Source: CBFFRJ01 sp051486985 (GTDB taxonomy: Bacteria > Pseudomonadota > Gammaproteobacteria > Enterobacterales > Enterobacteriaceae). From it: a DNA stretch of 22,554 bases. The position numbers and the translations under genes were made by a program. Location: NCBI RefSeq assembly GCF_051486985.1, contig NZ_JAHVDV010000049.1, positions 1 to 22,554 on the forward strand, given 5' to 3'. How positions within the stretch are numbered: position 1 is the first letter of the stretch; every line of letters begins with the position of its first letter. Below are positions 14,687 through 22,190 of this stretch, piece after piece. The notes under the pieces are model-generated. The model saw nothing but the letters and a program-made list of their open reading frames with translations, was not told where the DNA came from and searched no databases.

Positions 14687-16015
14687 ATGAATAAATCTCT
14701 GCTGGCATTATTCTGCTGTGGTGCCATGACATCTTTCGCTGCGCAGGCTGCGCCAACATCTTGTATTCCTGAATCTTTTGGTGGTAAAGGCGATGCCAGA
14801 ACCCTCAATACGCACGCTATCCAACAGGCAATTCAACAATGCAGCGAACGCGGCGGCGGCACGGTAAGGCTCTCCCCGGGCGTATGGCTCAGCGGCCCAT
14901 TGCAGCTAAAGAGCAACATCACACTCCAGATCGATAAAGGCGCCACACTGAAAGCGAACAACCAGGAAGGCAAGTTTGTGCAGGCCTTTATAGGCCACCC
15001 GGCACGGGCGAACGAAGCCTTTATTTTTGCCAGTGACGTGCACAATGTTGCGATAACAGGCGGGGGTACGCTGGATGGTGATGGAGAAAAGACCTGGTGG
15101 CCGGAGGCACTGAAAATCCGGGCCGAAGTACGCAGCGGTAACCCCAAAGCCTTTACGGATCGTTTCCCTGGCATTCCACTGGCAAATGGCGCGCCTCGCC
15201 CGTGGTTTGTTGAATTTAATAACGTTACCGGCGGCAAGATTGAACAACTTCATCTGACGAACTCGCCAATGTGGAACATAGTTATCCGCAACAGCGCCGA
15301 TATTGAAGTGCATGAAGTCAGTATTAATAACCCGACCACCTCGCCAAATACTGACGGTATGGATATTGTCTCGTCACGCAATGTGACTGTCTCGAAGATG
15401 GATATCCACACGGGGGATGACAACATTGCTATCAAATCTGGCCTGGTGCCGGGGACTGCTGCACCTTCTAAAGATATTACCGTGCGTGATTCTGTCATGC
15501 GCGACGGTCACGGCATATCGGTTGGCAGTGAAACCGCCAACGGTATTGGCCGCGTGACGGTCAGTAATGTCACCTTTATCAATACCGAAAACGGGGTGCG
15601 AATTAAATCCGCACGGGATCGTGGCAACACCATCGGTCCGCTGGTCGCCGAAAATCTGACGATGACGAATGTCGCCACACCGATTCTGGTGACCAACAGC
15701 TACAGTGGTCAGTCCGGCGCCAAAGGCAACACGCTCATTTCCGCGCTCGATAACGCGCAAGTTACGGCGACAACGCCTAAAATCAGCGGCGTCAATATTT
15801 CGAATCTCACCGCCACGAATGCGGATCACGCCATGATTTTTAGCGGCTTACCGGAATCTGCAGTGCAAGACGTCTCGCTTCATCATATTGATATTGAGGC
15901 GAAATATGGCGTGCAGGCACGCTATGTGAACGGGAAAGGAGAAGCAGTACGGATCAAAACCCAGCAGGGTCCCGTGCTGGAACAAGGCCCGCAAGCGGCG
16001 CTAAAATTTAACTGA
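14687..16015 (+). CDS. Secreted polygalacturonase, GH28 family
   Basis: A 442-residue pectin-degrading enzyme that hydrolyses alpha-1,4-galacturonosyl bonds of polygalacturonate. A signal peptide covers residues 1-21 (ending AAQA). The right-handed beta-helix shows all four GH28 catalytic motifs: NTD at 221-223, GDD at 243-245, GHG at 274-276 and RIK at 305-307. The length is near that of bacterial endo-polygalacturonases such as Pectobacterium PehA (about 400 residues) and shorter than the exo-type PehX (about 600), but endo versus exo action cannot be decided here. GAGG lies 5 bases before the ATG. It is a single-gene unit with its own terminator and suggests life on plants or plant debris. 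No pectate lyase or galacturonate uptake genes are in view. Confidence 0.93.
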   Translation: MNKSLLALFCCGAMTSFAAQAAPTSCIPESFGGKGDARTLNTHAIQQAIQQCSERGGGTVRLSPGVWLSGPLQLKSNITLQIDKGATLKANNQEGKFVQAFIGHPARANEAFIFASDVHNVAITGGGTLDGDGEKTWWPEALKIRAEVRSGNPKAFTDRFPGIPLANGAPRPWFVEFNNVTGGKIEQLHLTNSPMWNIVIRNSADIEVHEVSINNPTTSPNTDGMDIVSSRNVTVSKMDIHTGDDNIAIKSGLVPGTAAPSKDITVRDSVMRDGHGISVGSETANGIGRVTVSNVTFINTENGVRIKSARDRGNTIGPLVAENLTMTNVATPILVTNSYSGQSGAKGNTLISALDNAQVTATTPKISGVNISNLTATNADHAMIFSGLPESAVQDVSLHHIDIEAKYGVQARYVNGKGEAVRIKTQQGPVLEQGPQAALKFN

Positions 16016-16022
16016 CCGCCAG

Positions 16023-16053
16023 CCCGGAGAGCGTTGTGCCTCCGGGTATTTTT
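16023..16053 (+). terminator. Rho-independent terminator after the polygalacturonase gene
   Basis: Seven-bp stem CCCGGAG (16023-16029) with CTCCGGG (16040-16046), a 10-base loop, then TATTTTT. It starts 8 bases after the stop codon. Confidence 0.8.
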
Positions 16054-16121
16054 CGCCCATAGCGCACCTGACAGTCTTACCGCTCTGTATCTGCATTGCA
16101 CCTGCACGCCAATACCCCCCC

Positions 16122-16976
16122 TTACAGACGGAATGACTGCTGCATTGCACGGGCCAGTAACTCCACGGCTTCGTTCCCACCAGATGCGGCGCTGCGTATG
16201 AATATGATGTTATGATCCGGAATGACTGGCATCCCTTCCAGAATCTGCATACGTCGGGACACTTTTGCACGATCTATCAGGCTAACCGCTAACCCTGCCT
16301 CGACACACGCATGCACCGCCTGACTGGAGTGGCTCTCAAGTACAATGCGCGCACGCCGACCTGTTGCTTTAAGTGTTTCAGTAATGGCCTCGCGGTAGAT
16401 GCATGGGGCTGAATAAACGGCCAGAGGCAATGGATCGTTAAGCGTCATGTCTGTACTTACTGAACTAACCCAGACTGGTGTAGTTGACATCAAAACATGC
16501 ATGTCCCGGCTGGTTTCTTCTTTATGCTGAACGATAACGGCGGCATCTAAATTACCGCGCTCAACCCACTCTCTGAGTACATAACTCGTTCCCATTTTAA
16601 GCTCCAGCACCACGTTCGGCCAGGCCGCGGTAAATGTCGGCAATATCTCTCTGATGACTTGAGCTGCGTATTCGTCAGGAACGCCCAGCATGATCCGCCC
16701 CGCCAGATCGGGGCCATGAAGATCAGCCAACACCTGATCGTGTTGACGTAAGAGTTCGGCAGTCGCGCCTAACAGCCGTGTACCCAACACCGTAAGGCTA
16801 ACGGACTGATTATCGCGATTAAGCAACCTGCCGCCAGCCACCGTTTCAAGGCGCTGGATGTGCACGCTCACCGCCGCCGGGCTTTTATGCAGGTGCCTCG
16901 CTGCCGCGCTGAATTTGCCGATTCGCACCACGGCATGAAAAGTGCGCAACAGATCGATATCAAGAATGGCGGTCAT
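16122..16976 (-). CDS. LysR-family transcriptional regulator
   Basis: A 284-residue regulator. The N-terminal winged helix-turn-helix is clear (DLLRTFHAVVRIGKFSAAAR, then HLHKSPAAVSVHIQRLE, about residues 8-44), followed by the linker and a LysR substrate-binding domain starting near residue 92 (GRIMLGVPDEYAAQVI). It is divergent from an EamA-family exporter with only 74 bp between the starts, the usual layout for a LysR protein controlling its neighbour. Homologues of this arrangement are common in enterobacteria, but the inducer is unknown. No clear T-N11-A box stands out in the short gap. Confidence 0.9.
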   Translation of the reverse strand: MTAILDIDLLRTFHAVVRIGKFSAAARHLHKSPAAVSVHIQRLETVAGGRLLNRDNQSVSLTVLGTRLLGATAELLRQHDQVLADLHGPDLAGRIMLGVPDEYAAQVIREILPTFTAAWPNVVLELKMGTSYVLREWVERGNLDAAVIVQHKEETSRDMHVLMSTTPVWVSSVSTDMTLNDPLPLAVYSAPCIYREAITETLKATGRRARIVLESHSSQAVHACVEAGLAVSLIDRAKVSRRMQILEGMPVIPDHNIIFIRSAASGGNEAVELLARAMQQSFRL

Positions 16977-17050
16977 AATTCAATCCTTGTGAACAACTGC
17001 TACAAGACATTTTGATTTACTAGATTATCCTGGTTCCTTAGCCTTTTGGA

Positions 17051-17974
17051 ATGAGCAAAACGACTAAGATTCAACCTCAACAATTATCGTGTCATAGCTG
17101 GCGCCAGACCCTGCCGCTGCCCTTGCTGGAGGCCGGGCTGCTGCTCGCCTGGAGTTCAGGGTTTATTGGCGCACGATTTTCCATTGATTACGCTCCGCCA
17201 TTGCTGGTTGTCTTCTGGCGTTGCGTGGTGGTCTCCGTTGTCTTATTACCCTTCGTCTATAACTCCCTTCTGAAGACGCCTTTTAGGGTCCTGTTGAGCA
17301 ATGCGGGGATAGGACTGCTGGCAATGGCCGGGTATATGTCAGGGGTGACGCAGGGCATCGCGCTCGGGGTTCCGGCGGGACTGGTGGCCCTGTGCGCGGA
17401 TCTGCTGCCGCTGGGCATGGCGTTGCTGGCGGCCATTTTTCTTGGGGAACGCTTAGTGCGTCAAGTCTGGCTCGGGCTGATCGTTGGCCTTATCGGAGTG
17501 ATATGGGTCACCCTTGACGTGCTGGAGCTGGGAAAGGCACCGCTGTGGGCATACGGCTTGCCGGTGGCAGGCATGCTGTCACTTGCCGTAGCCACGTTAT
17601 GGCAGAAACGCCTCAGCCGCTCACACTCAATGGATTTACTCCCCAACCTCTGGCTGCAATGTTTCGTCTCGTGTTTCGCCTTCGCGGCCATAGAGGGCAG
17701 CCAGGGCAGTCTGACACCCGTTCCCACTGCCGGCTTCGCTATGAGCGTGCTGTGGACGGTAGGCCTGTCGACCTTTGGCGGCTACGGGTTGTACTGGCTC
17801 TGCCTGAAACGAAGCTCCCCCACCCGGGTTGCCAGTGTGTTGTATCTGAGCCCACCCATTACCTTGCTCTGGGCCTGGGCCATGTTCGATGAACCGCTGT
17901 CCTGGCAGATGGCTTTCGGGATGGTGATTTCCGCGATCGGTATCTGGCTGGTGATGCGTGCCGACGATAAGTGA
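17051..17974 (+). CDS. EamA/DMT-family transporter
   Basis: A 307-residue inner-membrane protein with about ten hydrophobic segments arranged as two EamA repeats (roughly residues 26-155 and 165-302). Typical features are the LLLAWSSGFIGARF opening, GERLVRQVWLG at the first repeat end, and FDEPLSWQMAFGMVISAIG near the C-terminus, matching the conserved GE/DEP pattern of drug/metabolite exporters. The substrate is unknown; family members export amino acids, sugars or drugs. TTGGA just before the ATG is a weak Shine-Dalgarno. It is probably regulated by the divergent LysR protein. A terminator follows at 17993. Confidence 0.88.
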   Translation: MSKTTKIQPQQLSCHSWRQTLPLPLLEAGLLLAWSSGFIGARFSIDYAPPLLVVFWRCVVVSVVLLPFVYNSLLKTPFRVLLSNAGIGLLAMAGYMSGVTQGIALGVPAGLVALCADLLPLGMALLAAIFLGERLVRQVWLGLIVGLIGVIWVTLDVLELGKAPLWAYGLPVAGMLSLAVATLWQKRLSRSHSMDLLPNLWLQCFVSCFAFAAIEGSQGSLTPVPTAGFAMSVLWTVGLSTFGGYGLYWLCLKRSSPTRVASVLYLSPPITLLWAWAMFDEPLSWQMAFGMVISAIGIWLVMRADDK

Positions 17975-17992
17975 CCTGCTCCCTACAGAGGG

Positions 17993-18024
17993 CGCCAGGC
18001 AGCACCTGGCGAATTCTATTTTTT
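17993..18024 (+). terminator. Rho-independent terminator after the EamA gene
   Basis: CGCCAGG (17993-17999) pairs with CCTGGCG (18005-18011) around CAGCA, then AATTCTATTTTTTC. The T-run overlaps the last codons of the convergent TetR gene. Confidence 0.75.
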
Positions 18025-18573
18025 CTCTGCTATGCCGTTGAGGAATAAATCCACCAGATGACCGATACGGGATACCGATGAGCGATCATTTTCGATGGCG
18101 ATAGAGATGGCGGTTATCACGTAGATAAAATCTTCGAAAGTAACATCGCGGCGGAGGGTACCTGTCTCTTGCCCACGCTGAAGCAACCGGTGCCCTTCTG
18201 CTGTGATTGCATTACAACCGGGTGTTCCGCATTTAATGACCGTTCCAATTGAAGCCGCAAGACTCTGATAGGTGCTCGTGTAGATGGCCAGCTCTTCAAG
18301 AAAAGTTCTTACCGCAACGACAGGCGTTAACTCTGCATCGCGCAGCCGGCTGTTTTCAGCCAGCGACAGGAAACGTTCATTGCTGGTTGCGGCAAAGAGC
18401 GCTTCACGGGTGGGAAAACGACGATAAAGCGTACCGATTCCGACACCTGCGGTTTTGGCTACTTCTTCAAGCGCAACCCCCGCCCCTTTTTTCAGAAATA
18501 GCGCCTCGGCGGCAGACAGGATAAGTGCGCGGTTTTTCTGCGCATCTGCCCGAAGGATTGGTTCGTCACTCAC
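18016..18573 (-). CDS. TetR-family transcriptional repressor
   Basis: A 185-residue TetR-type repressor. The N-terminal helix-turn-helix is clear: ILSAAEALFLKKG, then VALEEVAKTAGVGIGTLYRR and FPTREALF (about residues 18-61); the C-terminal ligand domain resembles the SBD of YcdC/AcrR-like regulators. Translation starts at GTG (18573), supported by AGGGGA 8 bases upstream. The gene is divergent from an SDR gene, with two palindromes in the 84-bp gap that should be its operators, giving autoregulation and control of the SDR. The ligand is unknown. Confidence 0.9.
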   Translation of the reverse strand: MSDEPILRADAQKNRALILSAAEALFLKKGAGVALEEVAKTAGVGIGTLYRRFPTREALFAATSNERFLSLAENSRLRDAELTPVVAVRTFLEELAIYTSTYQSLAASIGTVIKCGTPGCNAITAEGHRLLQRGQETGTLRRDVTFEDFIYVITAISIAIENDRSSVSRIGHLVDLFLNGIAEKK

Positions 18574-18591
18574 TTTATTTTCCCCTGCTGC

Positions 18592-18641
18592 TTGTTAAGT
18601 GGAGTATGCCTCCATATTATAAGTGGAGCAACACTCCACTT
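18592..18641. promoter_or_regulatory. Divergent promoter with two TetR-type operators
   Basis: Operator 2 is a perfect palindrome, AAGTGGAG (18621-18628)-CAACA-CTCCACTT (18634-18641). Operator 1 has the same layout, AAGTGGAG (18597-18604)-TATGC-CTCCATAT (18610-18617), with 6 of 8 pairs. Their centres are 24 bp apart. The SDR promoter is TTGTTA (18592-18597), a 17-bp spacer, TATTAT (18615-18620): operator 1 covers the spacer and operator 2 follows the -10. On the minus strand the same AT core reads TATAAT (18616-18621) and may serve the TetR gene. Repressor binding would block both directions. Confidence 0.85.
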
Positions 18642-18657
18642 AACTAAGGGCTGCGAA

Positions 18658-19401
18658 ATGACTAAACGCTTTGAAAATAAAGTTGTCGTGATAACGGGGG
18701 GCAGTGATGGCATCGGCCTCGCTACGGCAAAACTTTTCGCCATCGAAGGTGCCCACGTCTACATTACGGGGCGTCGGCAAGAACAGCTTGATGAGGCAGT
18801 GAAAGAGATTGGTCACGGCGCGGTCGGCGTGCAGGGTGACGTTACTGACTCAGCCGCTGTCGGCAGGCTTTACCACCGGATCCAACAAGACTATCAAAAG
18901 GTAGATGTCGTATTCGCCAATGCGGGCATTCATGAAGTCGCTCACCTCGATGCGATTGAAAGCAAGCACGTTGACGCTATCTTCAACGTCAATGTGAAGG
19001 GCGTGGTATTGACTGTACAGCAAGCACTACCGTTGATGCAGTCAGGGGGCGTTGTCGTCCTGAACGGATCTATCGCCGGGAGTAAAGGTCTGCCAGGCCA
19101 GTCGATATATAACGCAAGTAAGGCAGCGGTGCGCTCGTTCGCGCGAAGCTGGACGAGCGATCTTAAAGAGCGAGGTATCCGTGTAAATGTTGTATCTCCA
19201 GGCGGTACAGAAACACCTCTCATAAGAGGTTACCTCGACTCAAATCCAGGCATCGAAGACGCTTTGAACATGGGCGTTCCGCTTGGGCGATTAGGGGAGC
19301 CGAACGAAGTGGCGCGCGCGGTTCTCTTCCTAGCCTCTGCCGAAAGTAGCTTCGTCGCCGGACATGAGCTTTTCGTTGATGGCGGTGTTGCCGCAGTATA
19401 A
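18658..19401 (+). CDS. Short-chain dehydrogenase/reductase (SDR)
   Basis: A 247-residue classical SDR with a Rossmann fold. The cofactor motif is TGGSDGIG at 13-20, then NAG at 88-90, Ser138 in NGSIAG, and the catalytic YxxxK as Tyr151/Lys155; the usual family length is 250. Arginines 39-40 after the second beta strand (ITGRR) favour NADP(H). The ATG at 18658 gives the expected SDR N-terminus; an earlier in-frame start at 18592 would lie in the promoter. It is probably repressed by the divergent TetR protein and induced by an unknown compound, perhaps the substrate. Similar TetR-SDR pairs are common; the substrate cannot be read from sequence. Confidence 0.9.
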   Translation: MTKRFENKVVVITGGSDGIGLATAKLFAIEGAHVYITGRRQEQLDEAVKEIGHGAVGVQGDVTDSAAVGRLYHRIQQDYQKVDVVFANAGIHEVAHLDAIESKHVDAIFNVNVKGVVLTVQQALPLMQSGGVVVLNGSIAGSKGLPGQSIYNASKAAVRSFARSWTSDLKERGIRVNVVSPGGTETPLIRGYLDSNPGIEDALNMGVPLGRLGEPNEVARAVLFLASAESSFVAGHELFVDGGVAAV

Positions 19402-19471
19402 GGGGATGGCAAGCTTCAACCAGACCGGCGTACCGACTTATACAATTGAGTTTTTGGCAAGAGTGATAAAG

Positions 19472-19492
19472 CCGCCGCGAGGCGGTTTTTTT
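19472..19492 (+). terminator. Rho-independent terminator after the SDR gene
   Basis: CCGCC (19472-19476)-GCGA-GGCGG (19481-19485) followed by seven T residues. It lies 70 bp after the SDR stop. Confidence 0.85.
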
Positions 19493-19799
19493 ACCCTCGT
19501 TCGCTGGACTGCGTACCCGCTCGCCGCCCGCACCCGACAGTGCTCTCAAGGCGGACTGCTTCCTGCCAGGAGCAGATATAACCTGAACCTCATAAACAAA
19601 GTAACGGCTAAAAGGGGGATACACTGCCGCACTCACCGCAGGCCGGTTTCATCACTGAACAGGCTGAACGGGAAACAGAGTGCATAACGACGTCAGGGCA
19701 CGTGTAGAGAGTATATGTATGACCGGACACAGGACTCTCCTCTCTGAGAGTCCAACTCAATGACTTGCGTACCTTTGCACGCGATTTGCCCAAAGGGGG
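19493..19799. other. Right junction of the accessory region
   Basis: No supported gene between the SDR terminator and the end of ybdD. It holds one perfect 8-bp hairpin, GGACTCTC (19732-19739)-CTCTCT-GAGAGTCC (19746-19753), without a T-run. Short open frames here have no recognisable features. It probably includes the junction where accessory DNA meets the conserved ybdD end. Confidence 0.5.
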
Positions 19800-19997
19800 C
19801 TAACAGCACTTTGCTCCGCCCTTACCGCCATAACGGGCATCCTGACGCTCACGGAAAAACTCCTCGTAGGTCATCGGCGTCTGGTCCGGGTGCGTTTGGC
19901 GAATATGCTCCACGTAGTTGTCATAGTCCGGTACGCCAATCATCATTTTGGCGGCCTGGCCTAAGTATTTGCCTGCTTTCGAAAGGGTGTCGAACAT
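19800..19997 (-). CDS. ybdD: YbdD, small CstA partner protein
   Basis: A 65-residue cytoplasmic protein of the YbdD/YjiX family (DUF466), recognised from MMIGVPDYDNYVEHI and TPMTYEEFFRERQDARYGGKG and ending in two cysteines. In E. coli the gene follows cstA, as here on the same strand, and YbdD is required for efficient pyruvate uptake through CstA, like YjiX with BtsT. The gap to cstA (87 bp) holds two REP-like repeats, so the two genes probably share one transcript with a processed or stabilised intergenic part. Confidence 0.93.
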   Translation of the reverse strand: MFDTLSKAGKYLGQAAKMMIGVPDYDNYVEHIRQTHPDQTPMTYEEFFRERQDARYGGKGGAKCC

Positions 19998-20012
19998 ATT
20001 TCATCTCTCGTT

Positions 20013-20079
20013 ACCCCTCTCCCACAGGGAGAGGGAACATTAATACCCTCTCCCACAGGGAGAGGGCCGGGGTGAGGGC
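20013..20079. repeat. REP-like repeats between cstA and ybdD, copies 3 and 4
   Basis: Two copies in the same orientation: ACCCCTCTCCCACAGGGAGA (20013-20032) and ACCCTCTCCCACAGGGAGAG (20045-20064), the second continuing GGCCGGGGTGAGGGC. Both share the CTCTCCC-ACA-GGGAGAG stem with 6546-6581. An intra-operon position is typical of elements that stabilise the upstream message. Confidence 0.8.
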
Positions 20080-20084
20080 AAAGG

Positions 20085-22190
20085 TTAATGTGCGCTTTTC
20101 GCCTGGTTCACAATCTCTTTGAGATTGTCCGGCATCGGCTCAAACGGACGCTCCTGTGAGGTTGGCGCGGCAGTTTTCAGTGACGCCATTGCGGTTTTCA
20201 CTGAATAAAATGCCAGCACGACCACAACCACCATAAAGAAGATGGTCAGCCCGGCATCCAGACGGTTGTTGAACACCAACTGGGAAAGCTGAGACTGGGT
20301 GTACTGCGCCGGAATAGTACCACTGTCGATCATCGCCTGGAACTTATTGGCAATCGCCAGGAAGCCCACTTTCGCATCCGGGCTAAAGGCTTTCTGCCAG
20401 CCTGCGGTCAGGGTACAGACCAGCAGCCAGGCCGTTGGCACCAGCGCCACCCAGGCGTAACGCTGACGCTTCATTTTGAACAGCACAACAGCGCAGAGCA
20501 TCAACGCCATGCCTGCCAGCATCTGGTTGGCAATGCCGAACAGCGGCCAGAGGGTGTTAATGCCGCCAAGCGGATCGACCACCCCCTGATGGAGGAAGTA
20601 ACCCCAGGCCAGCACGCACAGCGCCGTGGCAATCAGGTTCGCCGGTAGTGAATCGGTACGTTTAAGCCCCGGAGAGATCACCCCCAGCAGGTCCTGTAGC
20701 ATAAAGCGTGCGGCACGGGTACCGGCATCCACTGCCGTCAGAATGAACAGCGCTTCGAACAGAATGGCGAAGTGGTACCAGAACGACACATCCATCATGC
20801 CACCGAGCGCGCCGTGCAGAATGTAGGCCATGCCCACCGCCAGCGTTGGCGCACCGCCCGCACGGGAGATGATCGACTGCTCCCCCACCTCATCAGCGAT
20901 ATTTTTCAGTGCTTCCGGCGTGATGCTAAAACCCCAGCTGCTCACCACCTGGGCGGCAGAGGCCACGACATCGGTAGTGCCTGCCGGTGCCAGCACCGCC
21001 ATCGGGCTGTTCATGGCGAAGTAGACGCCCGGATCGATGATACAGGCTGACACCAGCGCCATGATCGCCACGAAGGATTCCATCAACATGCCACCATACC
21101 CGATAAAGCAGGCCTGCCCTTCGTTCGCCAGCATCTTCGGCGTGGTGCCGGACGAGATCAGCGCATGGAAGCCCGACACCGCACCGCAGGCGATGGTGAT
21201 AAACAGGAACGGGAAGAGGTTGCCCGTCCAGACTGGCCCGGTGCCGTCGACAAATTTCGTCAGCGCCGGCATGGTCAGCGTCGGACGCATAATCAGAATG
21301 CCAATCGCCAGGCCGATAATGGTGCCGATTTTCAGGAAGGTGGAGAGGTAATCACGCGGGGCCAACAGCAGCCAGACCGGCAATACTGCCGCCACGAAAC
21401 CATAACCCACCAGCATCCAGGTCAACTGTACGCCGGTAAAATCAAAGTACGGCGCCCAGGTCGGGCTTTCCGCCACCCAGCCGCCGGAGATAATCGCGAA
21501 AATAAGGAAAAACAGGCCAATGACGGAGACTTCACCGATGCGTCCGGGACGCAGGTAGCGAATATAGATCCCCATGAAAATCGCCAGCGGGATGGTAAAG
21601 GCAACGGTGTAGGTTCCCCACGGGCTGTGGGTCAGCGCTTTTACCACGATCATCGCCAGCACCGCGAGGATGATCACCATGATCATAAAAGTCGCCACCA
21701 GCGCAATAACCCCGGCGGTGGCCCCCATCTCCTCTTTCACCAGTTCACCCAGTGAGCGACCGTCACGGCGGGTCGAGACGAAGAGCACCATAAAGTCCTG
21801 CACCGCTCCGGCGAGAACCACCCCGGCGAGGATCCAGATCATCCCCGGCAGATAGCCCATCTGTGCGGCCAGTACCGGCCCGACCAGCGGCCCTGCCCCG
21901 GCTATCGCGGCAAAATGGTGACCGAACAGCACTTTCTTGTCTGTGGGAACGTAATCCAGCCCATCGTTGTATTTCACAGCGGGCGTCATGCGGGTCGGGT
22001 CGACAGCCAGGACGTTTTTAGCGATGTATAAGCCATAAAAGCGGTAGGCAATCAAATAGATACAAACTGCGGCAACGACTATCCACAGCGCGTTGATCTG
22101 TTCACCGCGATTCAGCGCGATGTAGCCCAGAGCAAACGCGCCGACAACGGAGAGCAACGCCCATATAAGGTATTTCCCTGAGTTATTCAT
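20085..22190 (-). CDS. cstA: Pyruvate/peptide transporter CstA
   Basis: A 701-residue inner-membrane transporter, the same length as E. coli CstA and nearly identical over long stretches, e.g. NRGEQINALWIVVA near 28-41, DKKVLFGHHFAAIAGAGPLV near 84, and SGFHALISSGTTPKML in the middle. It has many (about 16-18) membrane segments. CstA is induced by carbon starvation and takes up pyruvate, with peptide use also reported. The start ATG has GGAT about 9 bases upstream. ybdD follows on the same strand. In E. coli the gene upstream is entH; here the 364 bp up to the window edge are non-coding. Confidence 0.97.
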   Translation of the reverse strand: MNNSGKYLIWALLSVVGAFALGYIALNRGEQINALWIVVAAVCIYLIAYRFYGLYIAKNVLAVDPTRMTPAVKYNDGLDYVPTDKKVLFGHHFAAIAGAGPLVGPVLAAQMGYLPGMIWILAGVVLAGAVQDFMVLFVSTRRDGRSLGELVKEEMGATAGVIALVATFMIMVIILAVLAMIVVKALTHSPWGTYTVAFTIPLAIFMGIYIRYLRPGRIGEVSVIGLFFLIFAIISGGWVAESPTWAPYFDFTGVQLTWMLVGYGFVAAVLPVWLLLAPRDYLSTFLKIGTIIGLAIGILIMRPTLTMPALTKFVDGTGPVWTGNLFPFLFITIACGAVSGFHALISSGTTPKMLANEGQACFIGYGGMLMESFVAIMALVSACIIDPGVYFAMNSPMAVLAPAGTTDVVASAAQVVSSWGFSITPEALKNIADEVGEQSIISRAGGAPTLAVGMAYILHGALGGMMDVSFWYHFAILFEALFILTAVDAGTRAARFMLQDLLGVISPGLKRTDSLPANLIATALCVLAWGYFLHQGVVDPLGGINTLWPLFGIANQMLAGMALMLCAVVLFKMKRQRYAWVALVPTAWLLVCTLTAGWQKAFSPDAKVGFLAIANKFQAMIDSGTIPAQYTQSQLSQLVFNNRLDAGLTIFFMVVVVVLAFYSVKTAMASLKTAAPTSQERPFEPMPDNLKEIVNQAKSAH

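Noticed and set aside
14220..17983. 13-bp direct repeat GTGACCTGCTCCC at 14220-14232 and 17971-17983, flanking the polygalacturonase-EamA segment
   Set aside because: It could suggest target-site or att-like borders, but a few 13-mer pairs are expected by chance in 22 kb; no integrase or inverted ends accompany it.
19608..19793. Short minus-strand frame with cysteines before ybdD
   Set aside because: No ribosome site, no homology recognised, and a hairpin at 19732-19753 lies within it.
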